This document shows, one piece after another, positions 16,240 through 24,976 of a stretch of DNA of 37,299 nt. Made by a program: the position numbers and the translations under genes. The notes under the pieces are model-generated. The model was not told the origin of the DNA and ran no database searches. It saw only the letters and a program-made list of their open reading frames with translations. Each line of letters begins with the position of its first letter. Positions within the stretch are counted from its first letter, which is position 1. This DNA is from Solirubrobacterales bacterium (GTDB lineage: Bacteria; Actinomycetota; Thermoleophilia; Solirubrobacterales; 70-9): NCBI GenBank assembly GCA_030152805.1, contig JASLIG010000037.1:1-37299 (forward strand). Direction: 5' to 3'.

Positions 16240-18315
16240 TCAGGTGAGCGAGCGGTAGAGGGCGAGCAGGCGCTCGGCGCACTCGTCCCAGCTGCTCAGC
16301 GGCGGGCGCACGTCTTGGGGCGGCAGGGCGAGCTCCTCGACCACGGCCTCGCCGACCTGGCGCGGGCTCTCCTCGAGTGGCACGGCGCGGGCGAAGCCGT
16401 CCGCAGCCAGCTCCGCCAGGCCGCCCCTGTCGGCGACCAGCAACCGGCAACCGGCAGCCGCCGCCTCCAGCGCGACAAGCGGATGGGTCTCGAACTCGCT
16501 GAGCAGGACGACGAGCGAGACGCGGCGCAGCAGCTCGGCCATCTGCTGGGGCTGGTCGCCCGGCACGCTGGTGAACTCGACCGCGTCACCGAGCTCGAGC
16601 GCGGCAGCCTGCTCGCGCAGCTCCGCCTCGAAGGGGCCGCTGCCGACGATCAGCAGCTTCGCCTTCGGTTCCAGGCGCAGCACCTCGGGCAGCGCGGCGA
16701 GCACGCGGTGGTGGCCCTTGTAGCGCTCGAGGCGTCCGATCGTGGCGAAGGTCGGGCGGCCGTTGCGCTCCGGCGGCCCGGCGTCGGAGAAGGCCAGCTC
16801 GGTCCCGTTGGGGATCAGGGCGAACTTCTCGGGCGGCAGGCGCAGCTCGCGACTGTACTGCTCGACCTCGAAGCGGGCGACGGCGACGAGGCGCGCCGCG
16901 CGGCGCAGCAGCGGGCGCATCAGCAGGCGCTGGGCGCGGCGCAGGCGGTTGCGCAGGCCCGAGGAGTGGCCGCCGCCGTGGAAGGTGACGACGTAGGGCA
17001 CCCGCAGGGTGAGGGCGCGCAGCATGGCCAGCGGTGCCACCGCGGTGTGGTAGCTCTGCACGTGGATCACGTCGGGCCTGGCCCGCTTGATCTCGCCCCA
17101 GAGCCGCGGCGCGAAGCACCAGTCGCGCTTCGCCGGCCAGGCGCCGAGAACGCGGATCTTCACTCCCTCTCGCTGCTCCTCCTGCAGGCGGGGACCGCCG
17201 GGCTCGGTGCAGAGCACCTCGACCTCCACCCCCGGGTCGGCGGCGAGGCGGCGGGTCACTTCCATCACGTGCCGCTCGACTCCGCCCTGGACGAGCGGGC
17301 TGAGGGGCGTCACGGTGAGGGCGCGCAACGGACGCGGACCGTCGCTCCCCGGATCATCCGCCCCCTCCTTCAGGCGCGGAGCGGTGAGGTAGCCCGCCGT
17401 CGTCGTCGCCAGGCCGACGACGATCATCGCCGCCCGGCCGACGCCGGCGAAGTCGCCGCGAAAGATCCCGCCGAGGTCGCGCAGGACGCCCACGGGAAGG
17501 GTGCGGCGCACGTAGGAGCGCTCCGAGGAGAGGCCGGACTCGCTGCCGACCAGCTGTGCCAGGGCGGCCTTGGAGCGGCCCTCGGCGAAGCAGCGGGTGA
17601 TGAAGTAGCGCGGCTCGCCGCGCTCGGGCGGCACGCAGTGTTCGACCGCCGGGACCGGATCGAAGAGGATCATCCGCTCCGGCCAGCGCGCCGTGAGGCG
17701 GATGCAGAGGTCGGTCTCCTCGCCACCGGCGGCGTTCTTCTCGATCCGGCTGAACTCCTTGCGCAGGCCGCCCACCTCGAGCATCTCCTCGCGCCGGATC
17801 GCCATGTTGGCGGCGATCGCGTTGCGCACCGGCTCGCGGTCAACGGGCATGCCGGAGTGCATGCAGCCGACGACCCAGTCGAACTCGGGCGGGAACCAGC
17901 CCGGGCGCTCCGCCAGCCAGCGCGGGTTGACCCCGCCGGCGACGCCGACCACGCGCGGGTCGGCGAAGTCCTCCCCGAGCCGCTCGATCCACTCGTGGTT
18001 GGGGATCGCGTCGTCGTCGAGGAAGGCGACGATCTCGCCGCTCGCCTCCTCGACCCCGGTGTTGCGGCCGCCGCAGGAGCCGCGTTCCTTGGCGTTGGGG
18101 ATGACCCGCACGTCGGGCCAGCGGCGCCGGCACTCCGCCTCCAGCTCCGGCGCGTAGTCGATCACCAGCAGGGTCTCGGCGGGGGCGACCGTCTGCGCTC
18201 GCAGCGACTCAACGATCTCTTCGATCGAGGGCAGGCGATCAAAGGTGAAGGCGGTGACGATCACCGAAATCGGCGGAGCGCTGGCGCTGCCTTGCTGGTT
18301 CGGCGGACCCGACAC
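16240..18315 (-). CDS. Bifunctional glycosyltransferase: N-terminal GT2 fused to C-terminal GT4
   Basis: 691 residues from the GTG at 18315. Residues 15-290 are a GT2 (GT-A fold): PPISVIVTAFTFDRLPSIEE, then the metal-binding triple aspartate FLDDDA (D100-D102) and GGEETDLCIRL. About residues 310-335 look like a short membrane-associated linker (AAMIVVGLATTTAGYLTA). Residues 350-690 are a GT4 (GT-B fold): VTPLSPLVQGGVERHVMEV, ATIGRLERYKGHHRVLAALP, and the donor-site EX7E pair E609/E617 (ETHPLVALE). Both catalytic halves look intact, so the protein may add two consecutive sugars. It is the first gene of the GH26 run and divergent from the GT4-Wzm-Wzt genes. Sugar specificity unknown. Confidence 0.9.
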   Translation of the reverse strand: MSGPPNQQGSASAPPISVIVTAFTFDRLPSIEEIVESLRAQTVAPAETLLVIDYAPELEAECRRRWPDVRVIPNAKERGSCGGRNTGVEEASGEIVAFLDDDAIPNHEWIERLGEDFADPRVVGVAGGVNPRWLAERPGWFPPEFDWVVGCMHSGMPVDREPVRNAIAANMAIRREEMLEVGGLRKEFSRIEKNAAGGEETDLCIRLTARWPERMILFDPVPAVEHCVPPERGEPRYFITRCFAEGRSKAALAQLVGSESGLSSERSYVRRTLPVGVLRDLGGIFRGDFAGVGRAAMIVVGLATTTAGYLTAPRLKEGADDPGSDGPRPLRALTVTPLSPLVQGGVERHVMEVTRRLAADPGVEVEVLCTEPGGPRLQEEQREGVKIRVLGAWPAKRDWCFAPRLWGEIKRARPDVIHVQSYHTAVAPLAMLRALTLRVPYVVTFHGGGHSSGLRNRLRRAQRLLMRPLLRRAARLVAVARFEVEQYSRELRLPPEKFALIPNGTELAFSDAGPPERNGRPTFATIGRLERYKGHHRVLAALPEVLRLEPKAKLLIVGSGPFEAELREQAAALELGDAVEFTSVPGDQPQQMAELLRRVSLVVLLSEFETHPLVALEAAAAGCRLLVADRGGLAELAADGFARAVPLEESPRQVGEAVVEELALPPQDVRPPLSSWDECAERLLALYRSLT

Positions 18316-18392
18316 GCGCGCCAGGTTACCGCCGGGCTGAGATGCCCGAGGCCCGTTCAGGGGCCCTGAAGCCGACTGTACGATGGCGCCCG

Positions 18393-19631
18393 ATGCGGAT
18401 CCTGATGCTGGCGCAGACCTATTCCCCGGTAGTCGGGGGGGAGGAGCGCCTGGTCGAGGACCTCAGCCGCCAGCTCGCCGGGCGTGGCCACGAGGTCACC
18501 GTCGCCACCTTGCGCCAACCGCTGGGGGAGCCGCCGCGGGGCGGCGCCGTGCGGGTCGAGCTACTCGAGAGCTCGGTGCACTCCATCCCCGGCATCCGCA
18601 CCCTCGAGGAGCGCCGCTACGCGGCGCCGCTGCCGGACCCGAAGACGACGGCGGGGCTGCGCCGCCTGCTGAAGCGCTTCCAGCCGGACGTCGTCCACGC
18701 CCACAACTGGCTGGTTAACTCCTACCTGCCGCTGGCCCGCGGTGCCGCTGCACCCCTGGTCCTCTCGCTGCACGACTACGGCATCCTCTGCCCGACCAAG
18801 CGGCTCTTCTACAAGGGCGAGGTCTGCAGTGGCCCCGGTCCGCTCAAGTGCTTCAACCACTGCTTCGAGTATTACGGCGCTGGCAAGGGGACGATGGTCG
18901 CCACCGGCACCCGCCTCTCCGAGCCCTGGGTGCGGCGCCGCGTCGACATGTTCCTCTCGGTCAGCTCCGCGGTCGAGGAGCTCTGCCGGGTGCGCCCGGG
19001 GGACGCCCACCGCATCGTCCCCAACTTCGTCGGCGAGCTGCCGGCGGCGCCGGCCGACGCCGACGAGCAGCTCTCCTTCCTGCCCGCGGGCGACTTCGTC
19101 CTCTACTTCGGCGACGTCGGCGAGGACAAGGGCGCCGCCAACCTGATCGCCGCCCACCGCGAGCTCGACGATCCGCCGCCGCTGGTGCTGATCGGGCGGC
19201 ACCGGATGGAGGGCCTCGAGGGCGCACCGGGCGTCATCGCGCCGGGCCCGTTGCCGCACCCGCTGGCGATCGAGGCGCTGCGGCGCTCGCTGTTCAGCGT
19301 GGCGCCCTCGATCTGGGCCGAGCCCTTCGGCATCGTCGCCCTCGAGGCGGCGGCGGCGGGCAAGCCGATCGTCGCCTCCGACATCGGCGGCCTGCGCGAC
19401 GTCGTCGCCGACGGCGAGACGGGGCTGCTGGTGCCGGCCGGCGACCGTGCCGCGCTGCGCGGCGCCCTGGGGCGGATGATCGGCGACGCCGAGCTGCGCG
19501 CGCGCATGGGGGCGGCTGCCGCCGAGCGCGCCCGGCTGTTCAGCCCCGAGGCAGTGGTCCCGCAGTTCGAGGAGGCCTACCGGGATGCCGTCGCTGCACG
19601 GCTAAAGCGCGAGGGCAAGAGCAGCCGATAG
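18393..19631 (+). CDS. GT4-family glycosyltransferase
   Basis: 412 residues from the ATG at 18393 (MRILMLAQTYSPVVGGEERL), which aligns with the family start; the open frame continues 51 bases upstream without support. GT-B fold: N-terminal acceptor domain with HAHNWLVNSYLPLARG and a cysteine-rich insertion CPTKRLFYKGEVCSGPGPLK continuing CFNHC, and a C-terminal nucleotide-sugar domain with FVLYFGDVGEDKGAANLI and the EX7E motif in AEPFGIVALEAAAAGKPIVA. It transfers a sugar from an activated donor to a growing glycan in the cytoplasm. It precedes the Wzm/Wzt exporter genes by 52 bp and probably shares their transcript. Confidence 0.9.
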   Translation: MRILMLAQTYSPVVGGEERLVEDLSRQLAGRGHEVTVATLRQPLGEPPRGGAVRVELLESSVHSIPGIRTLEERRYAAPLPDPKTTAGLRRLLKRFQPDVVHAHNWLVNSYLPLARGAAAPLVLSLHDYGILCPTKRLFYKGEVCSGPGPLKCFNHCFEYYGAGKGTMVATGTRLSEPWVRRRVDMFLSVSSAVEELCRVRPGDAHRIVPNFVGELPAAPADADEQLSFLPAGDFVLYFGDVGEDKGAANLIAAHRELDDPPPLVLIGRHRMEGLEGAPGVIAPGPLPHPLAIEALRRSLFSVAPSIWAEPFGIVALEAAAAGKPIVASDIGGLRDVVADGETGLLVPAGDRAALRGALGRMIGDAELRARMGAAAAERARLFSPEAVVPQFEEAYRDAVAARLKREGKSSR

Positions 19632-19683
19632 GGCGGTTGTGCGTCCCGCCAGGGCTGGCGGAGGCGACGCCGAATCTATCCTG

Positions 19684-20568
19684 ATGACGATGGAGCAGAT
19701 GACCGCCCCCAAGCCGGCCACGGAGGCCCACGAGCAGGCCCCCAAGCCGGTTACGGTGCGCCTGCAGCCGACCAGCGGTTTCAGCCGCGTGCTCTCGCCG
19801 CGCGAACTCTGGCGCTACCGCGACCTCGCCCTGCAGATCGTCGTCCGCGACATCACCCTGCGCTACCGCCAGACCGCGCTCGGCGCCGCCTGGGCGATTC
19901 TGCAGCCAGTCGCCTTCATGATCATCTTCTCGGTCTTCTTCGGCCGCGTCGCGGGCGTCTCCTCGGGCGATGTGCCCTACGCCCTCTTCAGCCTCGCCGC
20001 GCTCGTCCCCTGGGCCTTCTTCTCCAACGCCCTGCTGCTCGGCTCGGAAAGCCTCGTCATGTACAAAGAGCTGGTCTCGAAAATCTACTTCCCGCGCATC
20101 TTCATGCCGATGGGGGTGATCGGCGCCGGCTTCGTCGACTTCGGCATCTCGCTCGCGATCCTGCTCGTCGTCGTGCTCGTTTACGGCATCGTGCCCTCGG
20201 TCGGGATCCTCTTCCTGCCCGTCCTCGTCGTCCTCGCGGCCGCCGCGGTGCTCGGCGCCACGGCGCTGCTCTCGGCGGTCAACGTGCGCTACCGCGACGT
20301 CCGCTACGTCGTCCCCTTCGCCGTGCAGATGTGGCTCTTCATCACGCCGGTGGTTTACTCGGCTGACTCGATCGACCAGCCCTGGCGCACGATCTCGGCG
20401 ATCAACCCGATGGCCGGCGTCGTCGAAGGATTCCGCTGGGCGGTGCTCGACAGCGGCAGCCCGCCCTGGGCGTTGATGGGGATGTCGGCGCTGGGCGCGG
20501 CACTGCTGCTGGTAATCGGCCTCGCCTACTTCGACCGGGTGGAGCGCAGCTTCGCCGACATCATCTGA
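19684..20568 (+). CDS. wzm: ABC-2 type polysaccharide exporter permease (Wzm)
   Basis: 294 residues from the ATG at 19684. After a hydrophilic N-terminus, the ABC-2 permease core begins SPRELWRYRDLALQIVVRDI followed by TLRYRQTALGAAWAILQP, the hallmark of O-antigen/teichoic-acid exporter permeases. About six membrane helices follow, with the characteristic NVRYRDVRYVVPFAVQMWLF ahead of helix 5. It forms the membrane channel with Wzt and moves completed undecaprenyl-linked glycan across the membrane. The stop overlaps the wzt start (TGATG). Confidence 0.93.
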   Translation: MTMEQMTAPKPATEAHEQAPKPVTVRLQPTSGFSRVLSPRELWRYRDLALQIVVRDITLRYRQTALGAAWAILQPVAFMIIFSVFFGRVAGVSSGDVPYALFSLAALVPWAFFSNALLLGSESLVMYKELVSKIYFPRIFMPMGVIGAGFVDFGISLAILLVVVLVYGIVPSVGILFLPVLVVLAAAAVLGATALLSAVNVRYRDVRYVVPFAVQMWLFITPVVYSADSIDQPWRTISAINPMAGVVEGFRWAVLDSGSPPWALMGMSALGAALLLVIGLAYFDRVERSFADII

Positions 20569-21821
20569 TGGCCGACGTCGCGATCGAGGTTCACGAGCTC
20601 GGCAAGCAGTTCCGACTCGGACTCAGCCACCAGGGCTACGGGACGCTGCGCGACAGCCTCGTCAATGCCGTCAAGGCGGTGCCGAAGAAGCTGGCTGGCC
20701 GCGGGCCCGAAGTCCAGGTCGACTACCTGCAGGCGCTGCGCGAAGTCTCCTTCACGGTCGAGCGCGGCGAGGCGCTCGGCCTGATCGGCCACAACGGCGC
20801 CGGCAAGAGCACGCTGCTGAAAGTGCTCTCGCGGATCATCGAGCCGAGCAGCGGCTGGGCCGACGTCACCGGCCGGGTCGGCTCGCTGCTCGAGGTCGGC
20901 ACCGGCTTCCACCCCGAGCTGACCGGGCGCGAGAACGTCTTCCTCAACGGCGCCATCCTCGGCATGCGCCGCGCTGAGATCCGCGCTCGCTTCGACGAAA
21001 TCGCCGAATTCGCCGACGTCGACCGCTTCCTCGACACGCCGGTGAAGCGCTACTCGAGCGGCATGTCGGTGCGGCTCGCCTTCGCCGTCGCCGCCCACCT
21101 CGAACCGGAGATCCTGCTCGTCGACGAGGTGCTGGCGGTCGGCGACGCCGCTTTCCAGCGCAAGTCGCTGGCGAAGATGGCGGAGGTGGCGAACGCGGGC
21201 AGCACGGTGATCTTCGTCTCCCACAACCTGGCGACGATCCAGGCGCTCTGCAAACGCGGCATCCTGCTCGAACGCGGCGCCGTGCTGGCCGACGCACCCG
21301 TGGACGAGGCGGTCAGCCAGTACCTGCGCGGTCTGGAGCGCGCGGCCTCCGACGACCTGCTCGCGCGCAAGGATCGCGACGGCTGGGAACAATCGCTGGT
21401 CAAGCGCCTTGCCGTCTACGACGTTGCCTCCGGGGAGGCCGACGTGGTCGTCGGCGGCCGCAGGGCGAAGATCGTGGTCGAGTTCACCGAGCTGCTGCCG
21501 ACGATGAACGTCGAGTTGACGATCGTCAACAGCCTCGGCCACCCGGTGACCACACTTGACAGCGAGCTCTCCAACACGACCGACGTGCACGATCCCGAGC
21601 TCGGGCCGCGGATCGAGTGCGAGGTCGACTCGCTGCCGCTGATCCCCGGCCGCTACCGCATCGACGCGGTCCTGCGCGGTCGTCAGGAGGTCCAGGACAA
21701 CCTGCAGGCAGCCGCCTACTTCGACGTCGAGCCCGGCGTCCTCGACGGCCGGCCGATGCCGGCGATGGGGGCCGACGGCGACGTCGTGCTCGCCCATAGC
21801 TGGCGCTTGCCGCCACGCTAG
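20568..21821 (+). CDS. wzt: ABC polysaccharide exporter ATPase with C-terminal Wzt-type domain
   Basis: 417 residues. The nucleotide-binding domain (about 1-250) has Walker A GHNGAGKST (K80), signature YSSGMSVRLAFAVA (162-175) and Walker B ILLVDE (D186, E187), with the exporter-type lead-in SLLEVGTGFHPELTGRENVF. Residues about 285-417 are an extra beta-rich domain (RAKIVVEFTELLPTMNVELT through VDSLPLIPGRYRIDAVL). It has the size and place of the Wzt C-terminal carbohydrate-binding domain, which in known systems recognises the chain terminus. That makes a capped, ABC-exported polymer likely. Translationally coupled to wzm. Confidence 0.93.
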   Translation: MADVAIEVHELGKQFRLGLSHQGYGTLRDSLVNAVKAVPKKLAGRGPEVQVDYLQALREVSFTVERGEALGLIGHNGAGKSTLLKVLSRIIEPSSGWADVTGRVGSLLEVGTGFHPELTGRENVFLNGAILGMRRAEIRARFDEIAEFADVDRFLDTPVKRYSSGMSVRLAFAVAAHLEPEILLVDEVLAVGDAAFQRKSLAKMAEVANAGSTVIFVSHNLATIQALCKRGILLERGAVLADAPVDEAVSQYLRGLERAASDDLLARKDRDGWEQSLVKRLAVYDVASGEADVVVGGRRAKIVVEFTELLPTMNVELTIVNSLGHPVTTLDSELSNTTDVHDPELGPRIECEVDSLPLIPGRYRIDAVLRGRQEVQDNLQAAAYFDVEPGVLDGRPMPAMGADGDVVLAHSWRLPPR

Positions 21822-21868
21822 CGTTTGATTCGAGCGCGGTCTTGGGTGTCGTATTTCGGGTAGTTGGG

Positions 21869-22012
21869 CGGGATGGCGGGTATGCCTCTGGGGAATTGAC
21901 ACCCCATGCGCTTTGCGCATGGGGTGAATGAGGAGCGCGGCTGCGCCGCGCAGAAACCGGATTGCATTTCCGCCGCTTCGCGACATTCCCCAGAGCCACA
22001 CCCGCCATCCCG
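21869..22012 (+). repeat. Structured palindromic repeat element, copy 3
   Basis: Arms 21869-21896 and 21985-22012 pair at 26 of 28 positions. The interior begins GGGAATTGA, then a 12-bp perfect hairpin CACCCCATGCGC-TTT-GCGCATGGGGTG (21900-21926), then GCGCGGC-TGC-GCCGCGC (21935-21951), identical to the second hairpin of copy 1, and ends GCGACATTCCC. It occupies the gap between the convergent wzt and GH5 genes. No protein is supported here. Confidence 0.85.
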
Positions 22013-22165
22013 TTCGAAGCTCCCGAGCTTCGAGCTACGGAAGGAGTCGTCTCCCTTGGAGCTCACAAGCTTCAGAAGCTTTCGTCGGGCTTCGCTTGAA
22101 GCTTCTATGCACGCGAGGCCTGCTTCTGGCCTGGGGAGCTTCAGCTTCGGGTCCTCTCGACACGC
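22013..22165. repeat. AAGCTT/GAAGCTC-rich tract beside element copy 3
   Basis: About ten GAAGCT, GAGCTT or AAGCTT words occur within roughly 150 bp (for example at 22015-22042 and 22068-22108), many forming small inverted repeats. No gene is visible. Together with copy 3 it fills the 364-bp wzt-GH5 gap. Confidence 0.5.
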
Positions 22166-22185
22166 AGGTCGTGGGCCTTAACCAG

Positions 22186-23265
22186 CTAGCCGAGCGGCGG
22201 GTGCTGGCGATAGAGCCTGCGTAGGTGGTTGCGCAGTCCGACGCCCATGCCGCTCGGCGCGCCCGCGTAGTTGCGGATCAGGCTCGGCCCACCGCGGCAG
22301 GTCCAGCCGTTGCCGATGTTCCAGGCCCAGCCGAGGTAGGAGATGCCGTGCGCGTCGGCCCACCGCATGTAGTTGTCGACGTAGCGGTGGCGGCAGTCGC
22401 CCTCGCCGAGCTCGCCGGTGACGACCGGGTGGTGCTTGGCGATGCGCGCCAGCGTCGCCCGGCAGTGTGCCTTGCAGATCGAGAAGTCATAGGTGTGATT
22501 GGAGGCGACGAGGGCGTGGGCGGGGTCGGGCGGGAGGTGGCCGAGCCAGCCGTCGAGGTTGCGCGCCCAGTCGACCCCGGCGAGCATCAACGGCTGTCGC
22601 GCCCCGGTTGAGCGCACCGCCTGGACCAGCTGCGTCATCCCGGTCGCCGGATAGAGCCCGACCCAGTTGTCTGCGATTTCGCAGCCTTCCTTCCAGCACG
22701 ACCAGGGCACTCCCGGCCGGGGCTCGTTGTAGAGATCGAAGACGATGCTGCGGTCCTGGCGGTATTCGCTGGCGACGCCGCGCCAGAAGTCCGGCGAGTG
22801 TTCGGCGTCGGGCAAGGGGATGATCCCCGCCGAGGGGTAGGTGCGCGGCGAGGCCCAGTGCAGGTCGAGGATCACGTAGAGCCCGGCGCGCTCGAGGTGT
22901 TCGACGTAGGTGTGGATGGCGGCCCGGTAGTTGGCACCACCGAGCTCCGGCGGGGTGTAGTTGATCCCGAGCCAGCAGCTCTCGTTGAGTGGAACCCTGA
23001 CCGTGTTGATGTGCCAGCGCAGCATCGCCTGGATCGAGGCTTCGTCCACGGGCCCCTCGAAGATGCCGTTGCCCTGCGTGCACTGGTACTCGGTGCCCGA
23101 CTTGTTGACGCCGAGCAGGCGGACCGGTTTGCCGGAGCGGTCGACCAGCTGGTTCCCGCGCACGCCGATCCAGGGTTTGGCCGCGCAGTAGGGCGCCGCG
23201 AGCAGGGCGGCCAGCGCCAAAACAAGGGCGAGCGTGAGCGTGTGGCGGAGGCGCATGCGGTGCAT
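22186..23265 (-). CDS. Secreted GH5-family glycoside hydrolase
   Basis: About 359 residues from the ATG at 23265 (ATGs at 23256 and 23295 are alternatives). A signal peptide (HTLTLALVLALAALLAAPYC) is followed by a GH5-like (beta/alpha)8 domain: GNQLVDRSGKPVRLLGVNKS, WHINTVRVPLNESCWLGI, VILDLHWASP, acid/base E181 in FDLYNEPRPG, HTYDF, and nucleophile E285 in VVTGELGEGDC, with YLGWAWNIG near the end. GH5 members cut beta-1,4-glucans, mannans and related chains. It is the last gene of the second minus-strand glycosyltransferase run, consistent with trimming or releasing the exported polymer. Exact substrate unknown. Confidence 0.9.
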   Translation of the reverse strand: MHRMRLRHTLTLALVLALAALLAAPYCAAKPWIGVRGNQLVDRSGKPVRLLGVNKSGTEYQCTQGNGIFEGPVDEASIQAMLRWHINTVRVPLNESCWLGINYTPPELGGANYRAAIHTYVEHLERAGLYVILDLHWASPRTYPSAGIIPLPDAEHSPDFWRGVASEYRQDRSIVFDLYNEPRPGVPWSCWKEGCEIADNWVGLYPATGMTQLVQAVRSTGARQPLMLAGVDWARNLDGWLGHLPPDPAHALVASNHTYDFSICKAHCRATLARIAKHHPVVTGELGEGDCRHRYVDNYMRWADAHGISYLGWAWNIGNGWTCRGGPSLIRNYAGAPSGMGVGLRNHLRRLYRQHPPLG

Positions 23266-23329
23266 TCTCAAGAAGAAACGTGCGCGGGACGCCATTTGTC
23301 GCGGTCGGCGCGCCGCTGGGCGCCCGGTG

Positions 23330-24976
23330 TCACTCGCCACCGAGCCAGAGCTTGCGCAGGAAGCGCAGGGTCGAATCGGAGCCGTGAACCTCGATCCGCG
23401 GGATCTCCATCGGGTCGCTGCCGGCGCCCACGAGGTGCGGCTCGACCGTGCAGGCGACACTGAAGCCGGCCCGCTCGACCGCCGCCGCCGCGGGCGGGTC
23501 GAAGCCCCCGTAGGGGTAGGCGAAAGCGTCCACCGGCCCACCGAGCAGCGCTTCCAGGTCGGTGCGGGAGCCGCCGATCTCGCCGTCGATCTCCTCGGGG
23601 GGAGTCTCGGGGAGCCGTTGGTGCGTGCGCGTGTGGGCGCCGAAGCGCATGCCCTCGGCCTGCATCCGCAACACCTCCTCGGCACTCAGCAGCTGCCGCC
23701 AGGCCGACGCGCCCCGAGCGCTCCAGTCGCTCATGCCGCCGAGCTTGGCGCTGACCAGGAAGACGATCGCCGCGAAACCGCGACGTCGCAGGATCGGCAG
23801 CGCGATCTCGAGGTTGTCGCGGTAGCCGTCGTCGATCGTGATCACGACGGCGCGGCGGGGCAGGGGACGGCTCTCGCGCAGCGAGGAGGCGAGCTCCTCG
23901 ATCGGGATCGGCCGGTAGCGCAGCAGCGCCAGCAGGCGCATCTGGCGAGCGAAGGAGCGCTTTGGCATCAGGTAGCGGTCGCGCTCGTCGCTGTCGGTGA
24001 AGCCGTGGTACATCAGCACCGGGACGCCGCCCGCGGTCGAGCGCCAGCGCGCGCGGTCCATGCCGCGGCGCACGCCGAGCCAGAACGTGTAGCGGGAGAC
24101 GAAGCCGAACCAGACCTGGCGGCGACCCTGGCCCGGCAGCGCGCCGCCGGCGGCCGCGAGCAGCCTTGGCGGCAGGCGCAGGGCGAGCAGCAGGCGGCGC
24201 AGGAGGATTTCGCGCGGCGTCGTCCGCATGAACCAGCCGAGCAGCTTCGCCTTTGTCTGCGGGCGCTGCTGCGCGTATTGCGCGCAGAAGGTGCCGAAGC
24301 GCTCGTTGTCGGAGAGCATCCGCCCGCGCAGCTTCTGGTCGTCATGCACGCCGCTGGCGCGCGGCAGGTAGCGGGGCACGCAGCCGGCGCCGACGAGGCG
24401 GAGGCCGAGGTCGAGGTCCTCGACCGCCTCGAGGTCGGTCGAGAGGCCGCCGATCTCGACCAGGGCCTGGCGCGGCGCCGAAATGTTGCCGCCATAGCAG
24501 TCGGTCCAATCGACCCGCTTGCCCGCGAGCTCCTCGTAGCGCGCGTTCCAGGCGACCGCGTAGGCGCGGGCGTACCAGTCGCGGGCGTCGGGCGGCTGCT
24601 GGGCGAGGGCGCCGATGCCGATCGTGCGCGGCTCCTCACGGTGGGCGGCGAGATGCTCGGCGACGAGCTGGGGCGAGGCGATCACGTCGTCGTCGAGGAA
24701 GAGGCAGGCCGATCCCAGCGCGACCTCGATTGCGGCGTTGACCGCCGCCGACTTGCCGGCCTGCTCGAGCCGCAGCACGCGCAGGGCGAACGGGACGCGC
24801 AGGGATTCCACCATCTCCGCCGTGGCGTCGTTCGAGCCGTCGGCGGCGACGATCACCTCGAAGGAGTCGGCCGCGGCCGTTTGGGCAGCGAGGGAGTCGA
24901 GGCAGCGCCGCAGCAGCTCGCGCCGGTTGTGGGTGGGGACGATGACGCTGAGTTCGTAACCGGTGCTGCCGTTCAC
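23330..24976 (-). CDS. GT2 glycosyltransferase fused to a NodB-type polysaccharide deacetylase
   Basis: 548 residues from the GTG at 24976, overlapping the GT4 stop by 4 bases. Residues 8-300 are GT2: LSVIVPTHNRRELLRRCLDS, VIVAADGSNDAT, FLDDDV (D95-D97) and EDLDLGLRL. Residues about 335-545 are a carbohydrate esterase family 4 domain: VPVLMYHGFTDSD, catalytic/metal aspartates in ITIDDGYRDN (D382, D383), metal histidines HTRTH (H448, H452) and FAYPYGGFDPPA. CE4 enzymes remove N- or O-acetyl groups from glycans. No signal peptide precedes the esterase domain, so if active it would act on a cytoplasmic, lipid-linked or nascent sugar, perhaps the one added by its own GT2 half. Confidence 0.9.
   Translation of the reverse strand: MNGSTGYELSVIVPTHNRRELLRRCLDSLAAQTAAADSFEVIVAADGSNDATAEMVESLRVPFALRVLRLEQAGKSAAVNAAIEVALGSACLFLDDDVIASPQLVAEHLAAHREEPRTIGIGALAQQPPDARDWYARAYAVAWNARYEELAGKRVDWTDCYGGNISAPRQALVEIGGLSTDLEAVEDLDLGLRLVGAGCVPRYLPRASGVHDDQKLRGRMLSDNERFGTFCAQYAQQRPQTKAKLLGWFMRTTPREILLRRLLLALRLPPRLLAAAGGALPGQGRRQVWFGFVSRYTFWLGVRRGMDRARWRSTAGGVPVLMYHGFTDSDERDRYLMPKRSFARQMRLLALLRYRPIPIEELASSLRESRPLPRRAVVITIDDGYRDNLEIALPILRRRGFAAIVFLVSAKLGGMSDWSARGASAWRQLLSAEEVLRMQAEGMRFGAHTRTHQRLPETPPEEIDGEIGGSRTDLEALLGGPVDAFAYPYGGFDPPAAAAVERAGFSVACTVEPHLVGAGSDPMEIPRIEVHGSDSTLRFLRKLWLGGE

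Noticed and set aside
16150..18369. 739-residue plus-strand frame
   Set aside because: Antisense to the GT2-GT4 fusion, which has clear motifs; the product is low-complexity and His/Asp/Gly-rich as expected for a shadow.
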